A DNA stretch of 64,000 nt, from assembly GCA_963814975.1 (NCBI GenBank), contig CAWFFB010000009.1:124001-188000 (forward strand). Reading direction: 5' to 3'. This stretch comes from CAVUXJ01 sp963814975 (GTDB lineage: Bacteria; Acidobacteriota; Vicinamibacteria; Vicinamibacterales; CAVVIG01). The position numbers and the translations under genes were made by a program. The notes beneath the pieces are model-generated. The model searched no databases. It was not told the origin of the DNA and saw nothing but the letters and a program-made list of their open reading frames with translations. Below, piece by piece: positions 50,870 to 59,581 of this stretch (the stretch's first letter is position 1; each line of letters opens with the position of its first letter).

Positions 50870-51427
50870 CCCGTCAAAACCTGATGATCGTCAGACTCGA
50901 GACCTGTTCGGTCTTCGCTTCGGCGTCGCTCGGCGAATGGGTGCTTGGCCGTCTTCGCAGCCGCGATCACATCGTTCACGCTCGGCTTGTTGGCGAGTGC
51001 CCGCTGGATCGACTCCTTCGTCGCCTGATAGTTGTAGTCGTAGATCTTCTGGTCGTCCTTTGCGTCCCAGTGGATGAAGACGCCGACCAGAACGCAGTAG
51101 TCGTCCGCCTTGCTCGCGCGGGATGACGCCGCTCTCGACCGAGTCGACCACGGCGCGCGCGACCGCCGCCTGTGCCGGTCCGAACATCTGCACCGCCTGC
51201 TCCGCGCCCTTGATCGTCACCTTGTTGAAGAGGATGGTGTCGGGCTTCGCCGGCAGGTTCGGTGCCACGACCGCGAGCAGGGTGCTGAAGCCGTCCTTCT
51301 GGTTCGAGAGCGCGTGGGTGAAGGCCGCGCCGGCCGGGCCCGACTTCGATCCGATGATCAGGTCGATGTGCGCCACCTCGTTGCCGTCGCCGACCAGCGA
51401 CTCGCCGACGAAGAAATCCGTGGCCAT
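50866..51427 (-). CDS. fae: formaldehyde-activating enzyme Fae (one frameshift)
   Basis: Condenses formaldehyde with tetrahydromethanopterin to methylene-H4MPT. Reads MATDFFVGESLVGDGNEVAH with the active-site-region His at position 20, then IDLIIGSKSGPAGAAFTHAL, NQKDGFSTLLAVVAPNLPAK, ILFNKVTIKGAEQAVQMFGP and AQAAVARAV, all strongly diagnostic. One extra A near 51110 breaks the frame; without it the tail reads DDYCVLVGVFIHWDAKDDQK, IYDYNYQATKESIQRALANK and ends at 50866. The ATG at 51427 has GGGAG upstream. A sigma-70-like promoter lies 106-134 bases upstream of this start. First gene of the fae-mtdB-DUF1464-ATP-grasp group. Confidence 0.93.
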
Positions 51428-51532
51428 TTGGAAAGAACTCCCTTCTGGAAAAGCGAGCAGTCTTGACGAGATCCTGACGAAATGCTTAAAGCGATTTCAG
51501 CGATCTGGGAGGGCGTCCTCGCGCGCGGCGGG

Positions 51533-51561
51533 ATGATATCCTCGCGCCCTTATGAATGCAA
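51533..51561 (-). promoter_or_regulatory. putative sigma-70 promoter for fae
   Basis: On the minus strand TTGCAT (51556-51561), a 17-base spacer and TATCAT (51533-51538), in the 317-base gap between the xoxF stop and the fae start. Sequence match only. Confidence 0.35.
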
Positions 51562-51744
51562 GCGCGGATTCAGCGCATGTCACTTCAAGAGCTGAGCACC
51601 TCGGGTTGGAACCGGACTCATTCGATGCTTGGTCATCAACACGACGACTCCGGCTGATGCGTCCATCGAGACGGACGTGCGCGCCGGATTTCGCCAGTCG
51701 GTGAGCCCCGGAACCGACCCGTCGAAGTCAGCCGATGTCGTCGC

Positions 51745-53564
51745 TTACGGAAGAGCGAAAACGAGCAGAGTTCCTCCGAGGTTGGTGTAGTCGTTCAGCG
51801 AACTGGTCAGACCCACGGCTCCGAGCCCTTCCGACCCTTTCGTCAGCCCTTCCGCGAGACCTATGGCGGCCCATCCTCCCACGCCGCTCAGCACAGCGAC
51901 ATACTGCTTGCCGTTGAGCATGTAGGTCATGGGGTTGCTGATGATTCCCGACGGCGCGTGGAACTGGTAGAGAAGCTTTCCACTCTCCTGATCGACAGCC
52001 TTGAACCAGCCGTCCAGCGTCCCGTAGAAAATCACGTTCCCTTCGGTGGTCAGCGGCCCACTGTAGGCCTGCCATGGCTCATTGAGAGCCCACTTCGTCT
52101 GCCCTGTCACCGAGTCAAACGCGATGACCCTTCCACGAACGTCACGTTCCGCAGGGTACATGTTCACGATGGCTCCGACGTAGGGGAAGCCGCTCTTGTA
52201 CCTCACAGTGAAGGCCTGGTAGTCCATGCAGATGTGGTTGGTTGCCGCATAAAACAGCTTGGTGCGCGGATCGTAGGAAACGGGCTGCATGTTCTTCGCG
52301 CCCATCGCTGCCGGGCAAATCCCTTTGACGTTGACGTCGGCCCTGGTCATCTTGGTCGGGTCGACCACGGGTCGCCCTGTTTTCATGTCGATTTCCGATG
52401 CCCAGTTCACGGTGGGATCGAACTTGCTCGCTTTGAGAAGCTTCCCGTTCCGACGGTCCAGAAGGTAGGTGAAACCGTTGCGATCGAAGTGCGTGAGGGT
52501 CGGGACGGTCGCGCCGCCGACTTGACTGTCGGTGAGCACCATCTCGTTGATGCCGTCGTAGTCCCACGCGTCGTGAGGCGTCATCTGATACGCCCACGCG
52601 GCGACTCCGGTATCCGGATTCCGGGCGAAGATGGTCATCGCCCACTTGTTGTCACCGGGCCGCTGATCGGGGTTCCACGTCCCAGGGTTGCCCGACCCGT
52701 AATAGAGCAGGTTGAGCTGGGGATCGTATGTCTGCCATCCCCACGTGGTGCCTCCGCCGAGTTTCCACTCATCATTCATCCAGCTCTTCAGGCTGGAATT
52801 TGGTCCCGCGGGTTGCTGGGTCGCCCCGTCGACAGTCTTCGCAGGATCGAACAGGATGTCCTGGTCCGTCCCGACGCTGTATGCACGCCAGACCTGTTTG
52901 CCGGTATTGACATCGTACGACGTGAGGTAGCCACGAACGCCGTACTCTCCCCCGGAGATGCCGACGGTGACCTTGTCTTTGATGACCAGTGGAGCTGAGG
53001 TCATCGTCTGGCCCAGCTTCGGATCACCATTCTGAACACTCCAGAGAACCTTCCCGGTCTTCGCGTCGAGGGCGTAGAGGTGCGCATCCAGGGTCGTGGC
53101 GAAGACTTTCCCGTCCGCATACGCGACGCCGCGGTTCACCACGTCGCAACAGGCGACCGAGGGCGCGAGCTTGTCCTGATCGGGCGCGAACTTCCAGGCG
53201 ATGCGCCAGAAGCTATTGAGATCGATGGCATAGACGTAGTTGGGGTAGGAACTCACCAAATACATCATGTTGCCGATGACGAGCGGTTGGCCCTCCTGGC
53301 CTCGAAGGGTGCCGAGTGACATCGTCCAGGCCACCTGCAGTCTTGCGACGTTTTGTGCGTTGATCTGGTTGAGCTTGCTGTGGCGGGTTCCTTGATAGTT
53401 GCCCAGCGGCATCACCCATTGGTTAGGGTCCTGGGACATCGTCTCGAGTGAACCGGCGGCCTGCTGACCGACGACGTGCGGGGAAACGAGCGGGGAAACA
53501 GCGGGGAAACGAGCGCGACCGGCGCACTGAGGGCAATCACCCAGAGCCAAAGGCGTCTCATCAT
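51745..53564 (-). CDS. xoxF: lanthanide-type PQQ methanol dehydrogenase XoxF
   Basis: Periplasmic quinoprotein of about 606 residues. The ATG at 53564 has GGGAGGG upstream and opens a signal peptide (MMRRLWLWVIALSAPVALVS). A one-base gap in a tandem repeat (53480-53514) separates this from the mature frame SLETMSQDPNQWVMPLGNYQ. Active-site features are the vicinal Cys pair in VACCDVVNRG, Glu in VGISGGEYGVRGY, Asn in LLYYGSGNPGTWNPDQR, and TPHDAWDYDGINEMV, where the catalytic Asp is followed two residues later by the extra Asp that marks lanthanide-dependent XoxF (Ala in calcium MxaF). Beta-propeller W-docking repeats are present throughout. The cytochrome and XoxJ genes are directly upstream. 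Confidence 0.93.
53480..53514. repeat. 12/11/12-base tandem repeat in the XoxF signal-peptide region
   Basis: Units on the plus strand: GGGGAAACGAGC (53480-53491), GGGGAAACAGC (53492-53502, one base short), GGGGAAACGAGC (53503-53514). Each full unit encodes Leu-Val-Ser-Pro on the coding strand. The missing base in the middle unit is exactly what breaks the xoxF frame. Confidence 0.85.
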
Positions 53565-53599
53565 CAGACCCTCCCTCGCTGCGGTTGTTCCGAAAGGCG

Positions 53600-54364
53600 C
53601 TATTCGTTCTCAGACGGCGGTCGGCCCACGGGCACCAGACCAAGGCTCCGGCCCTTCACATATCTGTAGATGCTGGTCATCTCTTCTTCGCTCAAGAACC
53701 CAGCCCAGCTCGGCATCCCCTTGTCATCTCTGCCTGTCATGGTCACGGCCAGAAACGGCCGCGTGGTCATGCCGATTTCCAGGGAGTGTCGAAGATTGGG
53801 CCCGAGTTCGCTTTGGGTGGCGTCCGTCCCGTGGCAGCGGAAGCAGTAAGAGTTGAACAGGGCATAACCGCGGAAAACATCTTTCGTGACCTTGCTGTCG
53901 CTGCCCTCGACAAAGAGCGGAAAGTCCAGGGTGATCTTCTTGCCGCCTTGAAGTGTGTAGGCGTAGGTCTTGACGTTGTTGGCTCGAGTCGGCACGTCCT
54001 TCAGCGACAGAATCCACTGCACGATGTCCCGGAGCTGAGCGTCCGTCAAATCTGGATGCGGCGGCATGCGCATTGTGCCCCAGCGACCGGAGCCGCCCTC
54101 CCGGATGCGCTGAGCGAGCAGGCTCGCGACATCAGCCTGGCCGGCATACTTCTTCGCGATCGCGTTGTATGCGGGTCCAACGATCGTGTGGTCAGCGGCG
54201 TGACAGGAGAAGCAGTCGCTTCCCTTGGTGAGCTGTTCGCCAGTCGGTGGCTTGTTAGCTTGCGGTCGCGCGTGTGCCCGGGGCGTCGCCTGGATCAATT
54301 GGGCGCCGAACATCGTGACGATGGATAGAGCAACGGTGCGTGAGAGGCTCGCGCTTCTGTTCAA
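53600..54364 (-). CDS. dihaem c-type cytochrome, probable electron acceptor of XoxF (XoxG-like)
   Basis: The exported protein has 254 residues: a signal peptide (TVALSIVTMFGAQLIQATPR), a first class-I haem site CFSCH at about residue 51 with distal Met in WGTMRMPPHPDLTD, and a second haem site CFRCH at about residue 175 within YALFNSYCFRCHGTD, followed by LGPNLRHSLEIGM and GMPSWAGFLSEEEMTSIYRY. The second half resembles XoxG/c-L type cytochromes and the first half a c551/c552 domain, so this looks like a fused two-domain acceptor. It lies 36 bases upstream of xoxF on the same strand. The frame is intact. Confidence 0.85.
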   Translation of the reverse strand: MNRSASLSRTVALSIVTMFGAQLIQATPRAHARPQANKPPTGEQLTKGSDCFSCHAADHTIVGPAYNAIAKKYAGQADVASLLAQRIREGGSGRWGTMRMPPHPDLTDAQLRDIVQWILSLKDVPTRANNVKTYAYTLQGGKKITLDFPLFVEGSDSKVTKDVFRGYALFNSYCFRCHGTDATQSELGPNLRHSLEIGMTTRPFLAVTMTGRDDKGMPSWAGFLSEEEMTSIYRYVKGRSLGLVPVGRPPSENE

Positions 54365-54432
54365 GGTTCCATCTGCGTGTCACTGTTGTCACTTCGCCGC
54401 CAGCGAGCTCGAATCTGCAGGATCCTCTTGGG

Positions 54433-55233
54433 CTACGGTGTGTACAACTTGACGCCATCCTGCGTCAAGATCGCGGTGAGCTCCGACTGGCGCTCGAGGA
54501 TCACTTGATCGAGTCGCTGCTTCAGAGCCTCGTCGCCATGTCGGACACCCATTGACATCGGGAAAACATACTGTTCTGGAGCGCCCAGGGTCCGGCTATT
54601 GGGCACCCCAACGAGCTCAAGATCGGGATAGCGGCGCAGAAAGCGGCCGATCGCCGGCTCCCACGTAATGAGCACGTCGATTTGCCCCTTGTCCAGAGCG
54701 TCGAGCATCGTTGCGGGGGACTCTCCCTCGTTGTTCCCCACTGCGAAGACGGTGGCGCGGCTCAGCAAGCCACGTATCTTCACACCGTCTTCAACCGGGG
54801 TTTCGCCTTCCAGTCCGATCTTGATCCGCTGAAGCACCGGGGAATCCATGCTCCTGATGTCGTATTTCCTGCCTTTTTTGAAAACGAACACATATGACGA
54901 GACGTAGTAGGGTCGCGTGGTCAGCTCTTCGCGGTTTCCATAGGGAATACCCACGACGACATCGCATTTCTTCGCGTCGAGGGTGCGCGACAGGAACTCC
55001 GGGAAGCCTCCCTGGCCGCGGGTGCTGGCCCAGACATACTCCAGCTTCTGATTGAGAGCCTTCGCGACCGCTTGAGCGATCTTGTTCTCGAATCCTTCGC
55101 CGGCTCGATTCGAAAAAGGAAGGTAATCGGGATCGGCGCAAACGCGGAACGATGCGCTCTGGGCAGAGAGAACCGACGACCCCAGCACCGCGACGGCCAG
55201 GGTAGACACGACACACATTGCTTTGAGCGTCAT
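54433..55233 (-). CDS. xoxJ: periplasmic solute-binding-like XoxJ/MoxJ protein
   Basis: Protein of 266 residues with a signal peptide (VVSTLAVAVLGSSVLSAQSA), then FRVCADPDYLPFSNRAGEGF, ENKIAQAVAKALNQKLEYVW, CDVVVGIPYGNREELTTRPY, YVSSYVFVFKKGRKYDIRSM and QIDVLITWEPAIGRFLRRYP. This is the quinoprotein-dehydrogenase-associated branch of type 3 periplasmic binding proteins, known as XoxJ/MoxJ beside methanol dehydrogenases and thought to help activate or mature the enzyme. Frame and length are normal. Its start is 80 bases after the beta-RFAP synthase stop, so a promoter in that gap is possible. Confidence 0.88.
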   Translation of the reverse strand: MTLKAMCVVSTLAVAVLGSSVLSAQSASFRVCADPDYLPFSNRAGEGFENKIAQAVAKALNQKLEYVWASTRGQGGFPEFLSRTLDAKKCDVVVGIPYGNREELTTRPYYVSSYVFVFKKGRKYDIRSMDSPVLQRIKIGLEGETPVEDGVKIRGLLSRATVFAVGNNEGESPATMLDALDKGQIDVLITWEPAIGRFLRRYPDLELVGVPNSRTLGAPEQYVFPMSMGVRHGDEALKQRLDQVILERQSELTAILTQDGVKLYTP

Positions 55234-55313
55234 GACTCTTGTCTTACCGACCTACGCAGCCGGAAGCTACCACACCTGGACTTCTGACTCAACATCGGGC
55301 CGTCGGCACTGGC

Positions 55314-56310
55314 TCATCTCGCGGCGGCGTGCACCTGCGCGCGCCAGACGCGCGCGCCGTCGGTGCGGAACGGCCCTTCGTGCACGGTTCCCGACGAGCC
55401 TAGAGCGGCACGCACGCGTTCGGCGAGCCGGAGGCCGGCGTCCTCGCTCTTGACGATGCCGTACACGGCGGGACCCCACGAACTCTGTCCCACCCCCTGC
55501 GCGCCCCATTCCGCCATGCGGCGCACGAGTTCTCCGCTTGGGCCGGGCGCGAATGTGCCGCCCTGCGCCGGCGCGAACCAGCGACCGGTGATGACCTGGA
55601 TCTCGGTTAGCGCGCGGCCGAACGTCGCGAGATCGGCCTCCGCGAGCGCCGGGAGCAAAGCCATCAGCACAAGATGGGCGATGCGCTCGACGTCTCGCTC
55701 AGCAGGCGACGGGAGGTTGGCGAGCGCCTCCGCTTCGGCGGTGCCGCTCATGCCCGATGCAGAGTTCGGGTACCGCGACGACGCACCGCCACGAAGGCGG
55801 GAAGGGCAGCCTCGCGAGCAGTGGAGCGACGCAGTCGCTCTCCGGACGTCGCCCGCCCTCCAGCACCAGACCGCCCCCCGCGAACGTCCATGTGCCGATG
55901 GCGGAGCGTCGCGCGCGTCCCACGGCGCGTGCAAGCGCCGGCGCGTCCGCTGGAGCAGCGTAGAGCTCCGCCAGCGCGCGTGCGACGGCCAACGCGAGCT
56001 GCGTACCCGAGCCAAGCCCCGCGTGCTGCGGAAGTGTACGGTGCACACATAACCGCACGCCGCCGACGCCGCGCTCGGGGCCGAGGTGGGCCAGAAACCG
56101 GCGGGCGAAATCGGCTGCCCGATCGGCATCCTCCCCCGCCACCTCCAACGCGTCGGCTGGGCACGCCGAGACGAGGAGCGTCGGTGCCGGTGCAGCCGCG
56201 CCGATGCCTCCGAACGCGCGCCCGAGCGCCCCGCGAAGGTCGAGCACCCCGAAGTGCAGGCGCGCCGGCGCCTCGACGAACACCGCCTGCCCGCTGGGCC
56301 AGACCGTCAT
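55314..56310 (-). CDS. beta-ribofuranosylaminobenzene 5'-phosphate synthase (one frameshift)
   Basis: First committed step in the arm that joins 4-aminobenzoate to phosphoribosyl diphosphate in H4MPT synthesis. Landmarks are VEAPARLHFGVLDLRGALGR, LPQHAGLGSGTQLALAVARA (GHMP-type Gly loop) and RRSAIGTWTFAGGGLVLEGG. A shift near 55750 leads to LTEIQVITGRWFAPAQGGTF and GVGQSSWGPAVYGIVKS. The ATG at 56310 gives the normal N-terminus. It lies inside the left arm of a 32-base inverted repeat, so the exact start could have been altered. About 330 residues. GC content is very high. Confidence 0.85.
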
Positions 56311-56646
56311 GCCTACGTACTGCGCTTCATGATTACGGTGACGCATCGAGGGCGGCGAGGCGCCCGGCTGGCAAGGCGCGACCCGCCTCCGCCCCGACTA
56401 CGATCTTCGAGCTTCGTCGAGGTCTCGGCGTAGCGCTTCGCGCGAAGGCGGACAAGGCTACGGCGCGCCGAAGTTCGCGGGAAAGGCTGGCGAACGAAGG
56501 TGGGCGACTGAGAATACCGGGAGTAGTTGAAGGAGGAGCAACGCAGCCAGCCTCTGGGCCCCCGACGCGGCAGCCGCGTTGGGGTGGAGGAGGGATGCAT
56601 CGCCGGCCGAATGCCACCGTAATCATGAAGCGCAGTACCTAAGCAT
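56309..56646. repeat. 32-base inverted repeat pair flanking a 274-base island
   Basis: The left arm 56309-56340 and right arm 56615-56646 are inverted copies matching at 30 of 32 positions; both contain GTACTGCGCTTCATGATTAC (right arm in complement). Between them lie 274 bases with no gene but several internal stem-loops, including CCCCGACGCGG/CCGCGTTGGGG near 56557-56581. The left arm covers the beta-RFAP synthase start and the right arm the DUF447 stop. Confidence 0.75.
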
Positions 56647-57207
56647 CGCGCTCTTGGGCGACAGGTACGGAGCGGACATGCTCGGTGATCAACGCCATCG
56701 CCTCGAATTCCGGAGCGCCCGCAGTCTTGTCTACGATCACCTGCAACCGCGCCAGCTCGCTCTCAATGAACGCGCGCGGCAAGAGGTGCAGGCGTGTCGC
56801 GTAGATCGTCGCTTCGAGCACGGCGTGTCGCGCCCGATTGAAGCCGATGAACTCGCGACGCATCCCATGGTGCTTCACCGCCATTTCGATTCGCGAACGC
56901 GGCGGCGTGCTGTCGATCGAGCGAAGCTCCACCTCCCGCCACGAGCAGCAGTCGGCGAGCACAACGCCCCGGACAGCCATCGCGGGCACCGTCGGGTATG
57001 CGGGTTCGCGATCGCGGCATGTGCGAACACGCGCACGTCGTCGATGAGGTTGACGACCGCGACGCCGGTCGCCAGAACGTTGCGGTAGGTCACCGTCTCG
57101 ACGAACGGTTTGAGGACGAGCGCGCCCTCGCCCCACTCGACACCCATAGGGGCGCAGTTTACGGCGCCGTCCTCGGCAACGGTCGTGACGATGGTCTCGA
57201 CGATCAC
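56639..57207 (-). CDS. DUF447 family protein of the H4MPT cluster (one frameshift)
   Basis: The GTG at 57207 overlaps the stop of the preceding gene (TAGTG) and reads VIVETIVTTVAEDGAVNCAP, MGVEWGEGALVLKPFVETVT, YRNVLATGVAVVNLIDDVRV and FAHAAIANP. A shift near 57005 leads to YPTVPAMAVRGVVLADCCSW, MRREFIGFNRARHAVLEATI and VRSVPVAQERDA. The family has a flavin-reductase-like split barrel fold and is conserved in methanogens and H4MPT-using bacteria; a role in cofactor synthesis is inferred from that distribution. About 188 residues. Confidence 0.75.
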
Positions 57208-57560
57208 TATCGGGCTCGAGCGTGACTCACGTCCCACACTCCCGTGCGATGAGGGCAGTGTAGGTGTCGGCAAGCTGGCGGGTCAACGCGTCTGGCGTGC
57301 CGCGGCCGATTGGATGGCCGAGGCAAACACCGAGAATCGGGATTGTCGGACCGAAGCGCCGCACCACGCTGGTCGAGATGCCGGCCTCTGTGGGCGAGCA
57401 CGGCCCGGGCGAAAGGATGATGTCGCTCGGAGCGAGCGCCTCGATTTCCGCCAGTGTCACCTTGTCGTTGCCGGCGCACGACCGCGTCGTCACCCAGCTC
57501 GCGGACGTACCGTGCCGGGTTGTGGACGAAGGAATCGTAGTTGTCGATGAGGAGAATCAT
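57207..57560 (-). pseudogene. pabA glutamine amidotransferase joined to a class IV aminotransferase (pabC-type) tail
   Basis: The start overlaps the upstream stop (ATGA) and reads MILLIDNYDSFVHNPARYVR. After a frame change it continues DKVTLAEIEALAPSDIILSP, GPCSPTEAGISTSVVRRFGP and TIPILGVCLGH, the glutaminase nucleophile loop. The sequence then switches to PIGRGTPDALTRQLADTYTA and LIARECGT, which resembles the C-terminus of a class IV aminotransferase/aminodeoxychorismate lyase. The catalytic His and Glu of the amidotransferase and nearly all of the lyase are missing, as if one deletion fused two adjacent genes. In H4MPT clusters these genes supply 4-aminobenzoate. Confidence 0.65.
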
Positions 57561-57742
57561 TCGGACGTTGCGAGGGCGTCGATCAGGCCGCGGGCCTTGT
57601 CAAGCGTCTCGCGGTATCCTGCTGGGGTCCGAGTCGGCCACGATGCCACCACCGACGCTGAAGTATACCCGACCGCCGAGCGCGACCGCCGTGCAGATGG
57701 AACGAGCTCTTCGACCAGCGGGACGAACCGATTGTCAGGCAC
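57557..57742 (-). pseudogene. pabB (aminodeoxychorismate synthase component I) with most of its coding sequence deleted
   Basis: The GTG at 57742 overlaps the previous stop and reads VPDNRFVPLVEELVPS, plausible as a PabB N-terminus. The next bases, read across small shifts, give GRVYFSVGGGIVADSDP and YRETLDKARGLIDALATSE with a stop at 57557. These are the conserved chorismate-binding C-terminal elements of PabB/TrpE. About 350-400 central residues are absent. It overlaps pabA by ATGA, so the ancestral order pabB-pabA is preserved. Confidence 0.65.
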
Positions 57743-59212
57743 CGGAGCGATCGACCGGTGGATCCTTCGGCACGGCGGGATCTGATTGCGAATAGCCGCT
57801 CCGCCGAGGGCGTTGCGTCAAACGCACGTGTTCCGATTTCGCTTCGTCAGGCGGGGTGAGATACCCCCACGACAGCGCGCCCTCCTGACGGTACGTCTTG
57901 CCGAGCGTCACGGCGAGGCTGGCGCGTGCCAGTTCTTTGCCCAGGTAAAAGGCGTGCGCCGGCTCGTTCACCTCCAGCTGGGCGAAGATGTCCTGGATGT
58001 TGGTGCCGCGGATGAAGCGCTCGTTGTTCAACACCGTGATCCCGTCGCGGTCGGCGAAGATGCGGAAGTTGGGGTCGGTGATGCCCGCCTGCAGCGCGCG
58101 CAACTCGTCTTCGGTGAACGTGAGCATCGCCGGGTCCTTGACGGTGACGAGGCGGTCGTCCACGCCTTTGGGGCTCGTGCGCATGCGTGACGGCGTAGTG
58201 CATGAGGCGGCGCGCGACGTCCACCTCGCGCACGGCGCCGCGCGCCCACGGGATGACCTCGGTGGTCAGCACCGCGCGGACGCCGAGCTCCTGGCAGATG
58301 GCGATCAGCAGCGCGTTCACGCCGGTGGAATCGGCGGCGGTGAGCTCCGTGAGGTTGCCGATTCCCATCAGCATCTCCGCTTCCGGATATCGCCGCCGCA
58401 CCTCGGCGTAGCGCTCGAGCGACGCCATGAAGCCGTAGCCGATCGGCTCGAGGATCGGGTCGATCAGGAAGGGAATCTGCCACCGCGTCAGCTTCTCGAG
58501 GCTCGGCTCGAGCGTGTCGATCGTGCCGCCGAGGTCGGGCACGACCACGGCGCGCGCGGCGGTGCCGGCGAGGTCGCGCGCGACGTCGATGTTCGAACCG
58601 TTCACGCTGAGCACGAGCTCGGCGCCAGCGGCCACGGCGGTGCGGATCTCGTCCGGGTCGAACGTGTCGATGCTGACCCGCATCCCTGCGGCGATCAGCT
58701 CGCGCGTCACGTCGCCAAGCGCCGGAAAGGAGAGGCCAGGCGTGCACCCGACGTCGATCACGTCCGCGCCCGAGGCGCGGAAGTACTCCGCCGCGGCTCG
58801 CAGCGCGTCCCGCGTCAGCCGGGGAGCGTTGTTGATCTCGGCGACGATCTCGATGTCCCACGCGCCGTACTCGCGCGCGGCCGCCGCACGGCCAAAGTGC
58901 TGCGGGATCTCGCGCAGATCCTTGGGACCCTTCTCCACCCGCACGCCGAATTTGTCACCGATGACCTGCGGGTTGCCTTCGCAGAGGCCCGGGAGCAGCA
59001 CGAGATCGGTGCCTTCCGGAAGCTCGTCGAGGACCTGCGCGATCCACGGGGTCGTCATCAGCGCCGCGACGGTGATCCTGAGCACGGTCACGTCGTACGC
59101 GAAGGGCGGCGCCATCTCGGCGAGGACGCGCCGCAGCGCCGGCTCGGCGAGCCGTCCGGTGATGAAGAGGACGCGACCGGGTGAGGTGTCGGCCGGCCGC
59201 CTCCTCCGTCAT
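57735..59212 (-). CDS. dihydropteroate-synthase-like protein (H4MPT-linked; two frameshifts)
   Basis: The ATG at 59212 overlaps the carbinolamine dehydratase stop (ATGA). After a shift near 59185 it reads GRVLFITGRLAEPALRRVLA, FAYDVTVLRITVAALMTTPW, LPGLCEGNPQVIGDKFGVRV, KGPKDLREIPQHFG and IEIVAEINNAPRLTRD. The pterin-binding TIM barrel follows: GADVIDVGCTPGLSFPALGD, RVSIDTFDPDEI, LVLSVNGSNI and PFLIDPILEPIGYGFM. A shift near 58180 leads to NFRIFADRDGITVLNNERFI and GTNIQDIFAQL. This two-part protein is the dihydropteroate-synthase-related family of H4MPT clusters, thought to act in coupling the pterin to the aminobenzoyl moiety. About 490 residues. Confidence 0.8.
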
Positions 59213-59574
59213 GAGCGCGGGTCGCCGCTCCGGACGAACTTGTTCGGCGTCCCTGTGAGCGCGCCGCCCGCGGGCGGACGCCACAGCGCGACCTCTTCAA
59301 TGCGGCGAGCGAGCGCGAAATCCTTGTCGGTGATCCCGCCGGCGCTGTGCGTTGACAGCTTGACCACGACGCGTCCCCAGGTCACCGCGAGATCGGGATG
59401 GTGATACGCCGCCTCCGCGCAGTAGCCGATCGCGTTGACGAGCATGAGCGTCGTCGGCCACCCATCGGTCTTGTAGACGCGGCGGATCCATCCGTCCTCG
59501 TAGTACCAGCCGGGCAGCTCACCCAGGCGCTCGGCGATCTGGGTTTCGTTGTAGGTTGGTTCTTTCTCTGACAT
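59209..59574 (-). CDS. pterin-4a-carbinolamine dehydratase family protein
   Basis: Intact 121-residue protein, ATG at 59574. Motifs are LPGWYYEDGWIRRVYKTDGW, VNAIGYCAEAAYHHPDLAVT (the E-x-x-x-HHP active-site pattern) and VVVKLSTHSAGGITDKDFAL. The classical enzyme dehydrates 4a-hydroxytetrahydropterin; members inside H4MPT or molybdopterin clusters probably have other pterin roles. It overlaps the next gene by ATGA and begins 7 bases after the SDR gene, so it belongs to the pterin operon. Confidence 0.85.
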   Translation of the reverse strand: MSEKEPTYNETQIAERLGELPGWYYEDGWIRRVYKTDGWPTTLMLVNAIGYCAEAAYHHPDLAVTWGRVVVKLSTHSAGGITDKDFALARRIEEVALWRPPAGGALTGTPNKFVRSGDPRS

Positions 59575-59581
59575 GGGACCC

